From NCBI RefSeq assembly GCF_026626635.1, contig NZ_JAPNKA010000001.1:3410001-3474000 (forward strand): a stretch of DNA of 64,000 nt. Reading direction: 5' to 3'. The notes under the pieces were generated by a model. The model worked only from the letters and a program-made list of their open reading frames with translations. It searched no databases and was not told the DNA's origin. The stretch is from Archangium lansingense (GTDB lineage: Bacteria > Myxococcota > Myxococcia > Myxococcales > Myxococcaceae). This document shows, in pieces, positions 1 to 7,707 of this stretch; within the stretch, counting starts at the first letter, position 1, and the number at the start of each line of letters is the position of its first letter. The translations under genes and the position numbers were made by a program.

Positions 1-322
1 GGCCGAAGACCACGCCGATGGTGCGCGCATTGGCGACGCGCTCGCGGTGGGGATCCACCCCGCGCACCCGGACCTGGCCGCTGGTAGGCGCGAGGATGCC
101 GGTGAGCATCTTGAGCGTGGTGGACTTGCCCGCCCCGTTGGGGCCGACGTACGCGACGCTCTCGCCAGCCTCGACGCGCAGGTCGAGCCGGTCCACCGCG
201 GTGTGCTCGGTGTACTGGGGGCGCAGCAGGTGACGGACCGCCCCGAGGAAACCGGGAGCTTTGACGGGAACCCGGAAGGTGCGGGTGAGCTGGTGGGCTT
301 CGATCAGTGCCACGGGCGCCAT
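1..322 (-). CDS. ABC transporter ATP-binding protein (N-terminal part, runs off the window)
   Basis: The first 107 codons of a cytoplasmic ABC ATPase are present; the gene continues beyond base 1. The start ATG at 322 gives [17 protein letters not shown] Walker A motif follows at about residues 60-67 (GPNGAGKST), then [16 protein letters not shown], the usual stretch between Walker A and the Q-loop. This arrangement is typical of the nucleotide-binding subunit of ABC-2 type exporters, in which an insert of about 20 residues before the Walker A region is common. The Q-loop, signature motif and Walker B lie outside the window, so the substrate cannot be guessed. It is divergent from the toxin/immunity genes that follow. 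Confidence 0.85.
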   Translation of the reverse strand, partial: MAPVALIEAHQLTRTFRVPVKAPGFLGAVRHLLRPQYTEHTAVDRLDLRVEAGESVAYVGPNGAGKSTTLKMLTGILAPTSGQVRVRGVDPHRERVANARTIGVVFG

Positions 323-350
323 CCTAGCTCACGGTTCCCGGGAAGACCCG

Positions 351-824
351 ATGCCCACCGTGAGGCCCGTAATTCCAGGGGCGATGAGGGCGTGTAGGTG
401 GCGAGGCGACCTTGCTGATGCTCAAGGTTCTGATCTCAAGTTCGACTGGGAGGGACGCCTCGTTGTCTTGCCCGTTCCCGTGAAGGCCGGGAGCCGCTAC
501 GGCGTCTATCACTGCTGCTGCAACTACCCCCCACTGCCGAAGGCGACGAAGGAGGTCGCGCGTAAGAAGTGGGACAATATTCGGGAGTCCTTCCGAGAGA
601 AGTGGAGCAAGAAGTTCGGAGAGTGGCCTGCCGTGGCCGACACCTCTTGGCCGGGCCATCACATCCGGGATCTCTGGCACGGCGGAGATCCGACCGATCC
701 CAATAACATCATCCCCGCCGAGCCAGACACCCACAAGGTGTTCACTGACGAGTATCCCGCCTGCTACGACGGGAAAGCGCCCTGGAATACAGTGGGTCCC
801 GACCTGCCTTACACAGACAACTGA
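351..824 (+). CDS. orphan HNH-like toxin domain protein (polymorphic toxin C-terminal remnant)
   Basis: About 157 residues with no signal peptide or trafficking domain. The C-terminal half carries PGHHIRDLWHGGDPTDPNN, a His-rich motif followed by a second His (PDTHKVF), the look of HNH/endonuclease-fold toxin tips of polymorphic toxins. The stop is 2 bases before a SUKH-family gene, the standard toxin-immunity order, so nuclease toxin is the inferred role. The start is uncertain: ATG 351 was chosen, ATG 384 is possible, and the 5' end runs close to the divergent ABC gene. The lack of a long N-terminal delivery region suggests a displaced or truncated toxin tip. Base composition is lower in GC than the core genes around it. 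The HNH family assignment rests on motif resemblance only. Confidence 0.55.
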   Translation: MPTVRPVIPGAMRACRWRGDLADAQGSDLKFDWEGRLVVLPVPVKAGSRYGVYHCCCNYPPLPKATKEVARKKWDNIRESFREKWSKKFGEWPAVADTSWPGHHIRDLWHGGDPTDPNNIIPAEPDTHKVFTDEYPACYDGKAPWNTVGPDLPYTDN

Positions 825-826
825 CG

Positions 827-1297
827 ATGGCCACGCCCATGAGCAGTTTGCTCGAAGAAGTCTCCCGCGATCACTTCCCAAATCCTCCCGCCACGCCCGA
901 GGAGATCGAGGAGTTCGAGCAGCGAGTGAGCTGGAAGTTGGACCCGGACCTGCGGGCCTTCTACCTGCAATGCAATGGAGCCGCTCTGATTCAGTGGCCG
1001 GACTCGCCCTATGAGATTCTGCCCCTGTCGAAAATCGTCCGGGCACGAGTAGCCATCCGTGGAAAGGATGATGATTCGCGTGGCCCAGCCTCGATGTACG
1101 CACTCTGCTACGTGCGCGACGGCAACTATGTCGTCTTGGACGTGAGCCGACAGGTAGACGGGCGGTATCCGCTCATTGATGGGGACCGCGAGACGTGGCC
1201 CAACCCGGAATACTGCACGCAGATCGCCAGCTCGTTCTCGGAGTTCCTGGAGCAGGTTCTGCGCACCCAGCGTAGCCTCTACTGGCTGGGGGAATGA
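827..1297 (+). CDS. SUKH (SMI1/KNR4) family immunity protein, copy 1
   Basis: 156 residues. The N-terminal half shows the SUKH pattern: PPATPEEIEEFEQRV, then LDPDLRAFYLQCNGA, where the helix ending in CNG is the family hallmark, then a strand with ILPLSKIV. The end, SSFSEFLEQVLRT, is the usual terminal helix. SUKH proteins neutralise nuclease and other toxins of contact-dependent or secreted polymorphic toxin systems by direct binding in the cytoplasm. Here the gene follows the HNH-like domain gene by 2 bases, so it is probably the cognate antitoxin. It is a close tandem duplicate of the next gene. Confidence 0.8.
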   Translation: MATPMSSLLEEVSRDHFPNPPATPEEIEEFEQRVSWKLDPDLRAFYLQCNGAALIQWPDSPYEILPLSKIVRARVAIRGKDDDSRGPASMYALCYVRDGNYVVLDVSRQVDGRYPLIDGDRETWPNPEYCTQIASSFSEFLEQVLRTQRSLYWLGE

Positions 1298-1301
1298 GAC
1301 G

Positions 1302-1781
1302 GTGGCCACGCCCATGAGCCGCCTGCTGGAAGAAGTTTCCCGCGACCACTTCCCCTATCCGCCCGCCACGCCCGAGGAGATCGAGGAGTTCGAGCGGCGG
1401 GTGGGTTGGAAGCTGGACCCCGACCTCCGGGCCTTCTACCTGCATTGCAACGGTGCCGAGTTGATCGAACGGCTACCCGATTCTCCCTACCAGATACTTC
1501 CTCTCTCGGAGATCGTCCGAGCTCGGGTGGCCATCTTCGGGAAGAAGAACGACGATGACGCGCATGGGCCCGCATCAATGTGGGCCATCTGCGACGTCCA
1601 GGATGGCAACTACGTGCTGGTGGACGTGGCCCGCCAGGAGAACGACCGCTACCCCCTGACGGACGGCTACCATGAGGCATGGCCCAACCCGAAATACTGC
1701 GGGCCAGTCGCCAGCTCCTTCTCGGAGTTCCTGGAGCAGGTGTTGCGCACGCGGCGAGGCCTCTACTGGCTGGGGGAATGA
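1302..1781 (+). CDS. SUKH (SMI1/KNR4) family immunity protein, copy 2
   Basis: 159 residues, starting with GTG at 1302 just after the first copy stops. The start was chosen because GTG-GCC-ACG-CCC-ATG aligns exactly with the first copy's ATG start. The two proteins match almost residue for residue at both ends (LLEEVSRDHF, PATPEEIEEFE, SSFSEFLEQVLRT), with changes concentrated in the middle (for example FGKKNDDDAHG against RGKDDDSRG). Such tandem immunity copies usually mean diversified specificity against variant toxins, or dose increase. Cytoplasmic; probably co-transcribed with copy 1. Confidence 0.8.
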   Translation: MATPMSRLLEEVSRDHFPYPPATPEEIEEFERRVGWKLDPDLRAFYLHCNGAELIERLPDSPYQILPLSEIVRARVAIFGKKNDDDAHGPASMWAICDVQDGNYVLVDVARQENDRYPLTDGYHEAWPNPKYCGPVASSFSEFLEQVLRTRRGLYWLGE

Positions 1782-1847
1782 AATCTCCCCCAAGCCCTCC
1801 TTCAAGTGCTCCTTGCACGGATTGTCAGTCGTTGGACTGGCGGCTGC

Positions 1848-2510
1848 GTGCGATTTCGAGAACTTCCTCGCCTCCAGCACTTCGGCGGACACGGCGGTGC
1901 GCATGGGCTCGCCGCTCTTGGTTTGGGGACACACCAGCACGCCCGCGATCCCCTCGGCCTCGCCCCGGTATGGCTCCACGCTGCCCATCCTGGCGAAGCG
2001 CACCAGCTCCGAGACGTGCCAGCCGGTGCCCGCCTGCACGTCCATCCCGTCGCGCCAGTGAGGCGCAAGGTACTCGTGGGCGAGCAGGTAGTGCTCCCGG
2101 GGAATCACCTTGTCCCGCTTCCACTGCTCGGGCCTCGCCTGGGGCACGGTGAGCCGTCCGAATGTCGGATCCTCGGCCACCGAGAGGACGTGCTTCACCT
2201 TGCGCAACCAAGAGTAGACGCGCTTGAGGACCGCGATCCGATGCCCCCGGGCCTTCGCCCCTTCCACGGAGGGGAGGATGTCATCGAGGAGCGTGGCCTT
2301 CCGCAGGTTCCGGCCCTTGAACTGGTCGGCTCACCACGCGAGATAGCCCTGCTGCTTCTTCACCCAGGTGGCGCTGTTCTTGTCCACGTTGCGCGAGTAG
2401 GTGAGGAATTCCGCTGCGAGCGGCGCATTGGGATAGATGGGCTCCTCGTGGGGCGAGCCCGCAGGGTTGTAGTGCTCCGGGTCGGTCTCGAACCGCTTGA
2501 ATTGCTCCAT
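1848..2510 (-). pseudogene. tyrosine recombinase/integrase remnant, interrupted and 3'-truncated
   Basis: Reading the minus strand from ATG 2510, the frame begins MEQFKRFETDPEHYNPAG, an N-terminal core-binding-like segment. It meets a TGA at 2331-2333 after YLAW and continues in the same frame with ADQFKGRNLRKATLLDDIL. The later part contains GTGWHVSELVRFARMG, resembling the integrase box I (TG-x-R-x-SEL) with His where the catalytic Arg is expected. Homology fades after VLEARKF near 1850, before the His-x-x-Arg and Tyr boxes. It is therefore a dead integrase of an element once inserted near the adjacent tRNA-Asn. The 3' boundary is approximate; 1782-1847 shows nothing else recognisable. Confidence 0.7.
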
Positions 2511-2637
2511 GGCCGTCCGGCGCGAGGTTGCCCTCGTGCTGACTTTGTAGTCGGGGGGGGGTTGCCCGTGTTGTGCCCACGGTCAATGGAGGGCAAAAGA
2601 AAAGGGCGCCAGACTTTCGTCTGACGCCCTATTTCAG

Positions 2638-2710
2638 CTCCCCGACGAGGACTCGAACCTCGGACCTAGTGATTAACAGTCACCCGCTCTACCGGCTGAG
2701 CTATCGGGGA
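2638..2710 (-). tRNA. tRNA-Asn (GTT)
   Basis: The minus strand folds as a cloverleaf with the 7-bp acceptor stem TCCCCGA/TCGGGGA, D-arm AGCTCAGCCGGTAGAGC, anticodon loop CTGTTAA (anticodon GTT), T-arm with GGTTCGAGTCC and discriminator G, which is expected for tRNA-Asn. CCA is not encoded. The gene lies 128 bases from an integrase remnant, consistent with use as an integration target. Confidence 0.95.
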
Positions 2711-2782
2711 ATATGTCCGCTGCGCGTTGGCCGGTGTGGACCGCCGCGACAACGAAGTGCTTTCTAAAGAACGGAGTCCGTC

Positions 2783-4048
2783 CTGTCAACAACCCGTTTT
2801 GACCCGCTCTACCGGCTTCGCTCGGTCCCCTGGTCGGCGCTCGATGGAATCACCCCCATCGTCACCGAGGCCCTCTCCCATGTCCTCTCGGGCAGTCCCG
2901 CGGAGCGCGTGCTCGACCGGACCCTCCGCGCCCACCGGAGCCTCTCCCGCGAGCAGCGCCAGGCCCTCGCCGAGGTCGTCTTCAACGTCGGCCTGTGGCG
3001 CCGCCGACTCGGCTTCCTGCTCGGCAACCCCGAGGCTCCCGTCCCCGCGCTCCTCTACGCCTTCCTGCATCGGCTCGCCGGCCTCTCCCCGGAGGACGCC
3101 GTCCGGCTCTCGGGTATCGGGGAGCCCCAGCCCCTCGCGGCCGGGGAGCCCCTGTCGCTCGCCCTCCGCTGGTCCCTCCCGGACTGGCTCGCCGAGCACT
3201 TCTCCCGCGAATTCGGCCCTGCCGCCGAGGACTTCTGCGCCCATCTCAACGTCCCCGGGCCCATCACGCTCCGGGTGAACCCGCTGCGCACCACTCGTGC
3301 TGCCCTGGCGGAACGGTTGCGAGCCGAGGGGGTCGAGACTCGGCCCGGTGCCCTCAGCCCCCTCGCGCTCCACGTCGTGGGCCCCAAGCCCAACCTCTAT
3401 GGGCTCGATTCCCTGCGCGAGGGCCTCTTCGAGGTCCAGGACGAGGGGAGCCAGCTCCTCGGCCTTCTCGTCGAGGCCCGGCCCGGGGAGACCGTGCTCG
3501 ACCTGTGCGCCGGTGCCGGAGGCAAGACGCTCCAGCTCGCCGCCGCCATGGAGAACCGGGGCCGTCTCCTCGCGTACGACCCGGATGCCGGGCGGCTCGA
3601 CCGGCTCCTCCAGCGGTGTTCCCGGGCAGGGGTCTCGACTGTCCAGGTGCTCCGTGCGCCTCCGGAGGGTGTGCTCGCCGACCGGGTGCTCGTGGATGCC
3701 CCATGCTCGGAGCTGGGCTCCCTGCGGCGCGGGCCGGATCTCCGCTTCCGCCTCGACCCTGCGTCCCTGTCCGAGCTGCCTCGGGTCCAGCACGACATCC
3801 TCGCGCGCGCGGGCCGCCTCGTGCGTCCGGGGGGCCGGGTGGTCTACGCGACCTGCACCGTGAATCGTGCGGAGAACGAGGAGGTGGTCCTCGGGTTCCT
3901 GCGCGAGTCCCCCGGGTTCCGGCTCGTGCCTCCCGGGGCGGGGTGGTTGGACCCGTCGTGTGTCCGGGAGGGGTTCCTGTTTTGTGCTCCTCATTTGCAC
4001 GGGACCGATGGGTTCTTCGCGGCGGTGCTGGAGCGAGTGGAGGGGTAG
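2783..4048 (+). CDS. rsmB: 16S rRNA (cytosine-5)-methyltransferase, RsmB/NOP2 family
   Basis: A cytoplasmic S-adenosylmethionine-dependent RNA methyltransferase of about 421 residues. An N-terminal NusB-like helical domain (SREQRQALAEVVFNVGLWRR) is followed by a Rossmann methyltransferase domain with motif I DLCAGAGGKTLQ and the two family cysteines, in DAPCSELGS and VYATCTVNRAENEE. These are the NOP2/RsmB signatures; C967 of 16S rRNA is the known target of RsmB. The start is odd: domain homology extends upstream of the first in-frame GTG (2909), but no ATG, GTG or TTG exists between the stop at 2765 and 2909. A CTG at 2783 with GGAG at 2773-2776 is the best candidate. If GTG 2909 is used, about 40 N-terminal residues are lost. 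Confidence 0.85.
   Translation: MSTTRFDPLYRLRSVPWSALDGITPIVTEALSHVLSGSPAERVLDRTLRAHRSLSREQRQALAEVVFNVGLWRRRLGFLLGNPEAPVPALLYAFLHRLAGLSPEDAVRLSGIGEPQPLAAGEPLSLALRWSLPDWLAEHFSREFGPAAEDFCAHLNVPGPITLRVNPLRTTRAALAERLRAEGVETRPGALSPLALHVVGPKPNLYGLDSLREGLFEVQDEGSQLLGLLVEARPGETVLDLCAGAGGKTLQLAAAMENRGRLLAYDPDAGRLDRLLQRCSRAGVSTVQVLRAPPEGVLADRVLVDAPCSELGSLRRGPDLRFRLDPASLSELPRVQHDILARAGRLVRPGGRVVYATCTVNRAENEEVVLGFLRESPGFRLVPPGAGWLDPSCVREGFLFCAPHLHGTDGFFAAVLERVEG
2802..2817. repeat. 16-bp direct copy of part of tRNA-Asn at the 5' end of rsmB
   Basis: The sequence acccgctctaccggct at 2802-2817 is identical to 2682-2697 inside tRNA-Asn (anticodon/D-arm portion). The two copies are 120 bases apart in the same orientation. 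It may be a leftover attachment-site duplication from the mobile element whose integrase remnant lies on the other side of the tRNA, or chance. Confidence 0.5.
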
Positions 4049-4074
4049 GGGGCTGGAGGGGAGTCGGGCAGGCA

Positions 4075-4108
4075 CCCTCACCCTGGCTCTCCCCCGGAGG
4101 GAGAGGGG
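4075..4108. repeat. dispersed GC-rich hairpin repeat
   Basis: The sequence accctcaccctggctctccc... contains the inverted arms CTCTCCC (4087-4093) and GGGAGAG (4099-4105). The same core, with the flanking accctcaccct tag, recurs as a pair at 9147-9230. It lies between rsmB and the next operon and could act as a weak terminator or be a REP-like element. Confidence 0.5.
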
Positions 4109-4176
4109 AGGTTGTCCCTCGGACATGGGGCGCTCGAAGCCCGAGACATGCGCGCCCCCGGTGCTATGAAGGCGCC

Positions 4177-5076
4177 GTGCGTTGGCTCAAGCCCCCCCTG
4201 CTGCGTCCTCGCGACACCGTCCACATTGTCGCCCCCGCTGGTCCCTTCGACCCGCCTACCTTCGAGGTCGGTCTCGGCGTCCTCGCTCAGCGCTACTCCC
4301 CCGTCTATGAGCCGGAGCTCTACGAGGCCTGGCGCTATCTCGCCGGGCCGGATTCACGCCGGGCCCAGGAGCTGACCCGGGCCCTCACCGACCGCAACGC
4401 CCGCGCCATCTTCTGTGCTCGGGGCGGCTACGGCGTCATGCGCCTGCTCCCGTCGCTCCCGCTCTCGGACATGGCTCCCACGGCGCTGGTCGGCTTCTCC
4501 GACATCACCGCCTTGCACCTGCCCCTCCAGGGGCTCGGCCGCGTCACCATCCACGGGCCCGTCGTCACCCACCTGGGCAAGCAGCCTCCCGAGGTCCAGG
4601 AGTACCTTTTCCGGCTGCTCGAGTCCCCCGAGCCCCCGCCGCCCCTCGAGGGCAAGGCCTCCTACGTCCCCGGCGTCGTCGAGGGCCCGCTGCTCGGCGG
4701 CAACCTCTCTGTCCTCTCCCGGTTGCTGGGCACTCCCTATATGCCGCCGCTCGACGGGGCCATCCTCCTGCTCGAGGACGTGGGCGAGGCCCCCTATCGG
4801 CTCGACCGCATCTGGACGCACCTGCGGCTCGCGGGCGTGTTCAACCAGGTGCGCGGCATCGTGCTCGGCGACTTCACCGACTGCGAGTCGAAGGGTGCTC
4901 CCTACAGTGGCGCGGAGGTCCTCCGCTCGCTCGCCGAGGAGACGGGGCTGCCGTGCGCCGCTGGTTTCCCCATCGGCCACGACATCCCCAACTACCCCGT
5001 CGCTCTCGGCACCCAGGTGCGGTTGGATGCCGGCGTTGCCCGCCTCACCTTCCTGGAAGGAGCGGTGCAGGCATGA
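4177..5076 (+). CDS. ldcA: muramoyltetrapeptide (LD-)carboxypeptidase, S66 family
   Basis: 299 residues, start GTG 4177 (VRWLKPPLLRPRD); no other in-frame start precedes the conserved region. The family removes the terminal D-Ala from murein tetrapeptide in the cytoplasm, producing tripeptide for reuse. The Ser-Glu-His triad is visible: Ser in LVGFSDITALH (about residue 108), Glu in LLEDVGEAPYRLDR, and His near the end in FPIGHDIPNYP. The GGYGVMRLL segment before the serine is also typical. It overlaps the next gene by 4 bases (ATGA), and mpl lies two genes on, so a murein-recycling operon is inferred. No signal peptide, consistent with a cytoplasmic enzyme. Confidence 0.93.
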   Translation: MRWLKPPLLRPRDTVHIVAPAGPFDPPTFEVGLGVLAQRYSPVYEPELYEAWRYLAGPDSRRAQELTRALTDRNARAIFCARGGYGVMRLLPSLPLSDMAPTALVGFSDITALHLPLQGLGRVTIHGPVVTHLGKQPPEVQEYLFRLLESPEPPPPLEGKASYVPGVVEGPLLGGNLSVLSRLLGTPYMPPLDGAILLLEDVGEAPYRLDRIWTHLRLAGVFNQVRGIVLGDFTDCESKGAPYSGAEVLRSLAEETGLPCAAGFPIGHDIPNYPVALGTQVRLDAGVARLTFLEGAVQA

Positions 5077-6248
5077 GCAGTCACCCCATCGCCAACCTCC
5101 AGGGCCTCCTGGAGGAGTCCGTCAGCTTCGGCATCTTCCCGGCCGCCCAGGCCGTGGTGCTGCACCGGGGCGTCCAGGTCTTCGGCGGGGTGGCTGGCAA
5201 CGTCTCGGGAGACACCCGCTTCGATCTGGCCTCCGTCACCAAGGTGCTTTGCACCACCGCGCTCTTCCTGCGCTTCTGGACCGAGGGCAAGGTCGGTCCC
5301 GAGACGCCCGTGGCCCGCTTCTTCCCGGGCTCGCCCGTGGGGGACGCGGGCGCCACGGTGGCGGACCTGCTCTATCACCGCTCGGGCCTGCCTCCCTTCG
5401 TGCCTTTCTTCGCCCAGGCACTCACCTCTCATCCCGAGCTGCTCGACCCCGGCTGTCCTTCGGCCACCCGCGCCCGCGTCCGCGACGAGGTCATCCAGGC
5501 CGCCGCGGCCACACCGCTCAAGGTCCCCCTGCGCACCGCCACCGCCTACAGCGACGTGGGCTTCATCCTCCTGGGGGAGATCCTCGCCCGCGCGGGTGGT
5601 GCGTCCCTGGACGTCCTCTTCTCTCGCCACGTCGCCGAGCCCATGGGCCTCTCCGCGCGCTTCCACCGGCTCACCGACTTCCCCACCGATGGCCGGGTCG
5701 CGCTCACCGGAGCCACACGTCCTCGCGAGCCCGCTCCCGGCCAGGAGGGCATGTGGGGTGAGCTTCCCTCGCGTCCGTCCGTGCCCGGCGAGGTGGATGA
5801 CGACAACGCCTGGGTGATGGATGGAGTCAGCGGACATGCCGGCCTCTTTGGCACCGCGGTGGACGTGGCCCGCTTCGGCCAGGCCATCCTCGAGGGGTGT
5901 GCGGGGGCACCCTCGCTTGCTCCGGCGCCTCTCTTGTACCGCGCGCTGGCCCAGGACCCGCTCGTGGAAGGAAGCACCCGCTCCATGGGTTTCGACACGC
6001 CCTCCGTGAGCCTGTCCAGCGCGGGCCATTTCATCGGCGACACGCCTCCGGGCGCGGTGGGTCACCTCGGCTTTACCGGCACCAGCCTCTGGGTGGACCT
6101 GCGCCGCTCCCTCGTGGTGGCGCTCATCACCAACCGTGTGGCGCATGGCCGCAAGGAAGTGCGCATCCGTGAATTCCGTCCCGTCTTCCACGACCTTGTC
6201 GTGGAAGCACTCGGCCTCAACGACCTGACCCCGAAAGCACATGGCTGA
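5073..6248 (+). CDS. serine beta-lactamase-like hydrolase (class C/PBP4* type)
   Basis: 391 residues. The active-site motif S-x-x-K is in FDLASVTKVLCTTALF (about residues 54-57), the second motif is Y-S-D in TAYSDVGFILLGE (the family usually has Y-x-N), and the third is HLGFTGTSLWVD in place of KTG. These mark the Pfam beta-lactamase superfamily that includes esterases, DD-peptidases and AmpC. No signal peptide is evident, so it may act in the cytoplasm. Wedged with 4- and 8-base overlaps between ldcA and mpl, it is more likely to act on muropeptides (D-Ala or stem-peptide hydrolysis) than to give drug resistance. That role is inference. Confidence 0.85.
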   Translation: MSSHPIANLQGLLEESVSFGIFPAAQAVVLHRGVQVFGGVAGNVSGDTRFDLASVTKVLCTTALFLRFWTEGKVGPETPVARFFPGSPVGDAGATVADLLYHRSGLPPFVPFFAQALTSHPELLDPGCPSATRARVRDEVIQAAAATPLKVPLRTATAYSDVGFILLGEILARAGGASLDVLFSRHVAEPMGLSARFHRLTDFPTDGRVALTGATRPREPAPGQEGMWGELPSRPSVPGEVDDDNAWVMDGVSGHAGLFGTAVDVARFGQAILEGCAGAPSLAPAPLLYRALAQDPLVEGSTRSMGFDTPSVSLSSAGHFIGDTPPGAVGHLGFTGTSLWVDLRRSLVVALITNRVAHGRKEVRIREFRPVFHDLVVEALGLNDLTPKAHG

Positions 6249-7707
6249 CGACAACGGCAACGTCCTCGAAACCATCACCCCCGGCGCCGTGCGCCGCATC
6301 CACCTCGTCGGCGTGGCCGGCACCGGCATGGGCTCGTTCGCCGGCATGCTCAAGGCCGCTGGCTACGACGTCACCGGTAGTGACGAGAACGTCTACCCGC
6401 CCATGAGCGACATGCTCCGCACGTGGGGCATCCAAGCGCTCACGCCCTACAGCCCGGACAACCTCGACAAGGCGAAGCCGGACCTCGTCATCATCGGCAA
6501 CGTCATCCGCCGGGTGAACCCCGAGGCCACCGCCGTGCGCGAGCGCCGCGTTCCGCAGATGAGCTTCCCGGCCGCGCTGGGCTCGCTCTTCCTCGACCGG
6601 GCGCACTCCGTCGTGGTGGCGGGCACTCACGGAAAGACGACCACGTCCTCGCTGATTGCCCATGTCCTCGTGGAGGCGGGGAAGGATCCGTCCTTCCTGG
6701 TGGGCGGCGTCACGCAGAACTACTCGGGCAACTACCGGGTGGGGAAGGGGCCGCACTTCGTCGTCGAGGGCGACGAGTACGACACGGCCTACTGGGACAA
6801 GGGCTCCAAGTTCCTGCACTACCGTCCGAAGACGGCCATCCTCACCAGCGTGGAGTTCGACCACGCGGACATCTTCCGGGACCTGCCGCACTACGAGTCC
6901 ACGTTCGACAAGTTCGTCCGGCTGATTCCGAAGGATGGCCGGTTGGTGGTGTGTTCCGCGTACCCCAACGCGGTGAAGCTGGCGCAGGCGTGCCCGGGCC
7001 AGGTGGTGACGTACGTGGCGAAGGAGGGCGCCGAGGCGGACTACACCCCGCGCAACGTGCGCTTTGGTCCCGAGGGCGCGCGCTTCGAGGTGGTGGAGCG
7101 TGGCACCGCGTTGGGCACCGTCCTGCTGCCGCTCTCCGGCATGCACAACGTGGAGAACACGCTGAGCGTCATCGCCGCCGCGCGAGGGCTGGGCCTGTCC
7201 TTCGAGGAGATCGCCAAGGGGCTGGCCACCTTCCAAGGGGTGAAGCGGCGCCAGGAGGTGCGTGCGGAGATTGGCGGCATCATGGTGGTGGATGACTTCG
7301 CGCACCACCCCACGGCGGTGCGGGAGACGATCGCCGCCATCCGCCACCGCTACCCGGAGCGCCGGCTGTGGGCCATCTTCGAGCCGCGCTCGAACACCAG
7401 CCGCCGCAACATCCACCAGGAGGACTACGCCCATGCCTTCACCGGCGCCAACCGGGCCAGCCTCAAGGTGCCCGAGCGTCACGACAAGGTGCCTGTCGAC
7501 GAGGAGCTCAATGTGCCCCGCGTCACCGAGGCGCTGAAGTCCCAGGGGATTGTTGCCGACTCGGCCACGGACGTGCCCTCGCTCGTCGAGCGCGTGACAC
7601 GTGAGTCCCAGCCCGGGGACGTGCTGCTCGTCATGAGCAACGGCGCCTTTGGGGGCTTCATCGACAAGTTGCTCGTCGCGCTGCGGGCCCGCTTCGGGGA
7701 AAAATGA
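6241..7707 (+). CDS. mpl: UDP-N-acetylmuramate:L-alanyl-gamma-D-glutamyl-meso-diaminopimelate ligase
   Basis: 488 residues. A Mur-ligase fold with an N-terminal Rossmann-like domain (HLVGVAGTGMGSFAGMLKA), the ATP-binding loop VVAGTHGKTTTSS (about residues 124-136) and a C-terminal domain beginning near DDFAHHPTAV with FEPRSNTSRR. Mpl differs from MurC in the SDENVYPPMSDML and VEGDEYDTAYWDKGSKF stretches, both present. It ligates recycled L-Ala-gamma-D-Glu-meso-DAP tripeptide directly to UDP-MurNAc. It starts inside the end of the hydrolase gene (8-base overlap) and its stop overlaps the next gene. LdcA supplies the tripeptide, so the pair forms a complete salvage step. Confidence 0.95.
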   Translation: MADDNGNVLETITPGAVRRIHLVGVAGTGMGSFAGMLKAAGYDVTGSDENVYPPMSDMLRTWGIQALTPYSPDNLDKAKPDLVIIGNVIRRVNPEATAVRERRVPQMSFPAALGSLFLDRAHSVVVAGTHGKTTTSSLIAHVLVEAGKDPSFLVGGVTQNYSGNYRVGKGPHFVVEGDEYDTAYWDKGSKFLHYRPKTAILTSVEFDHADIFRDLPHYESTFDKFVRLIPKDGRLVVCSAYPNAVKLAQACPGQVVTYVAKEGAEADYTPRNVRFGPEGARFEVVERGTALGTVLLPLSGMHNVENTLSVIAAARGLGLSFEEIAKGLATFQGVKRRQEVRAEIGGIMVVDDFAHHPTAVRETIAAIRHRYPERRLWAIFEPRSNTSRRNIHQEDYAHAFTGANRASLKVPERHDKVPVDEELNVPRVTEALKSQGIVADSATDVPSLVERVTRESQPGDVLLVMSNGAFGGFIDKLLVALRARFGEK

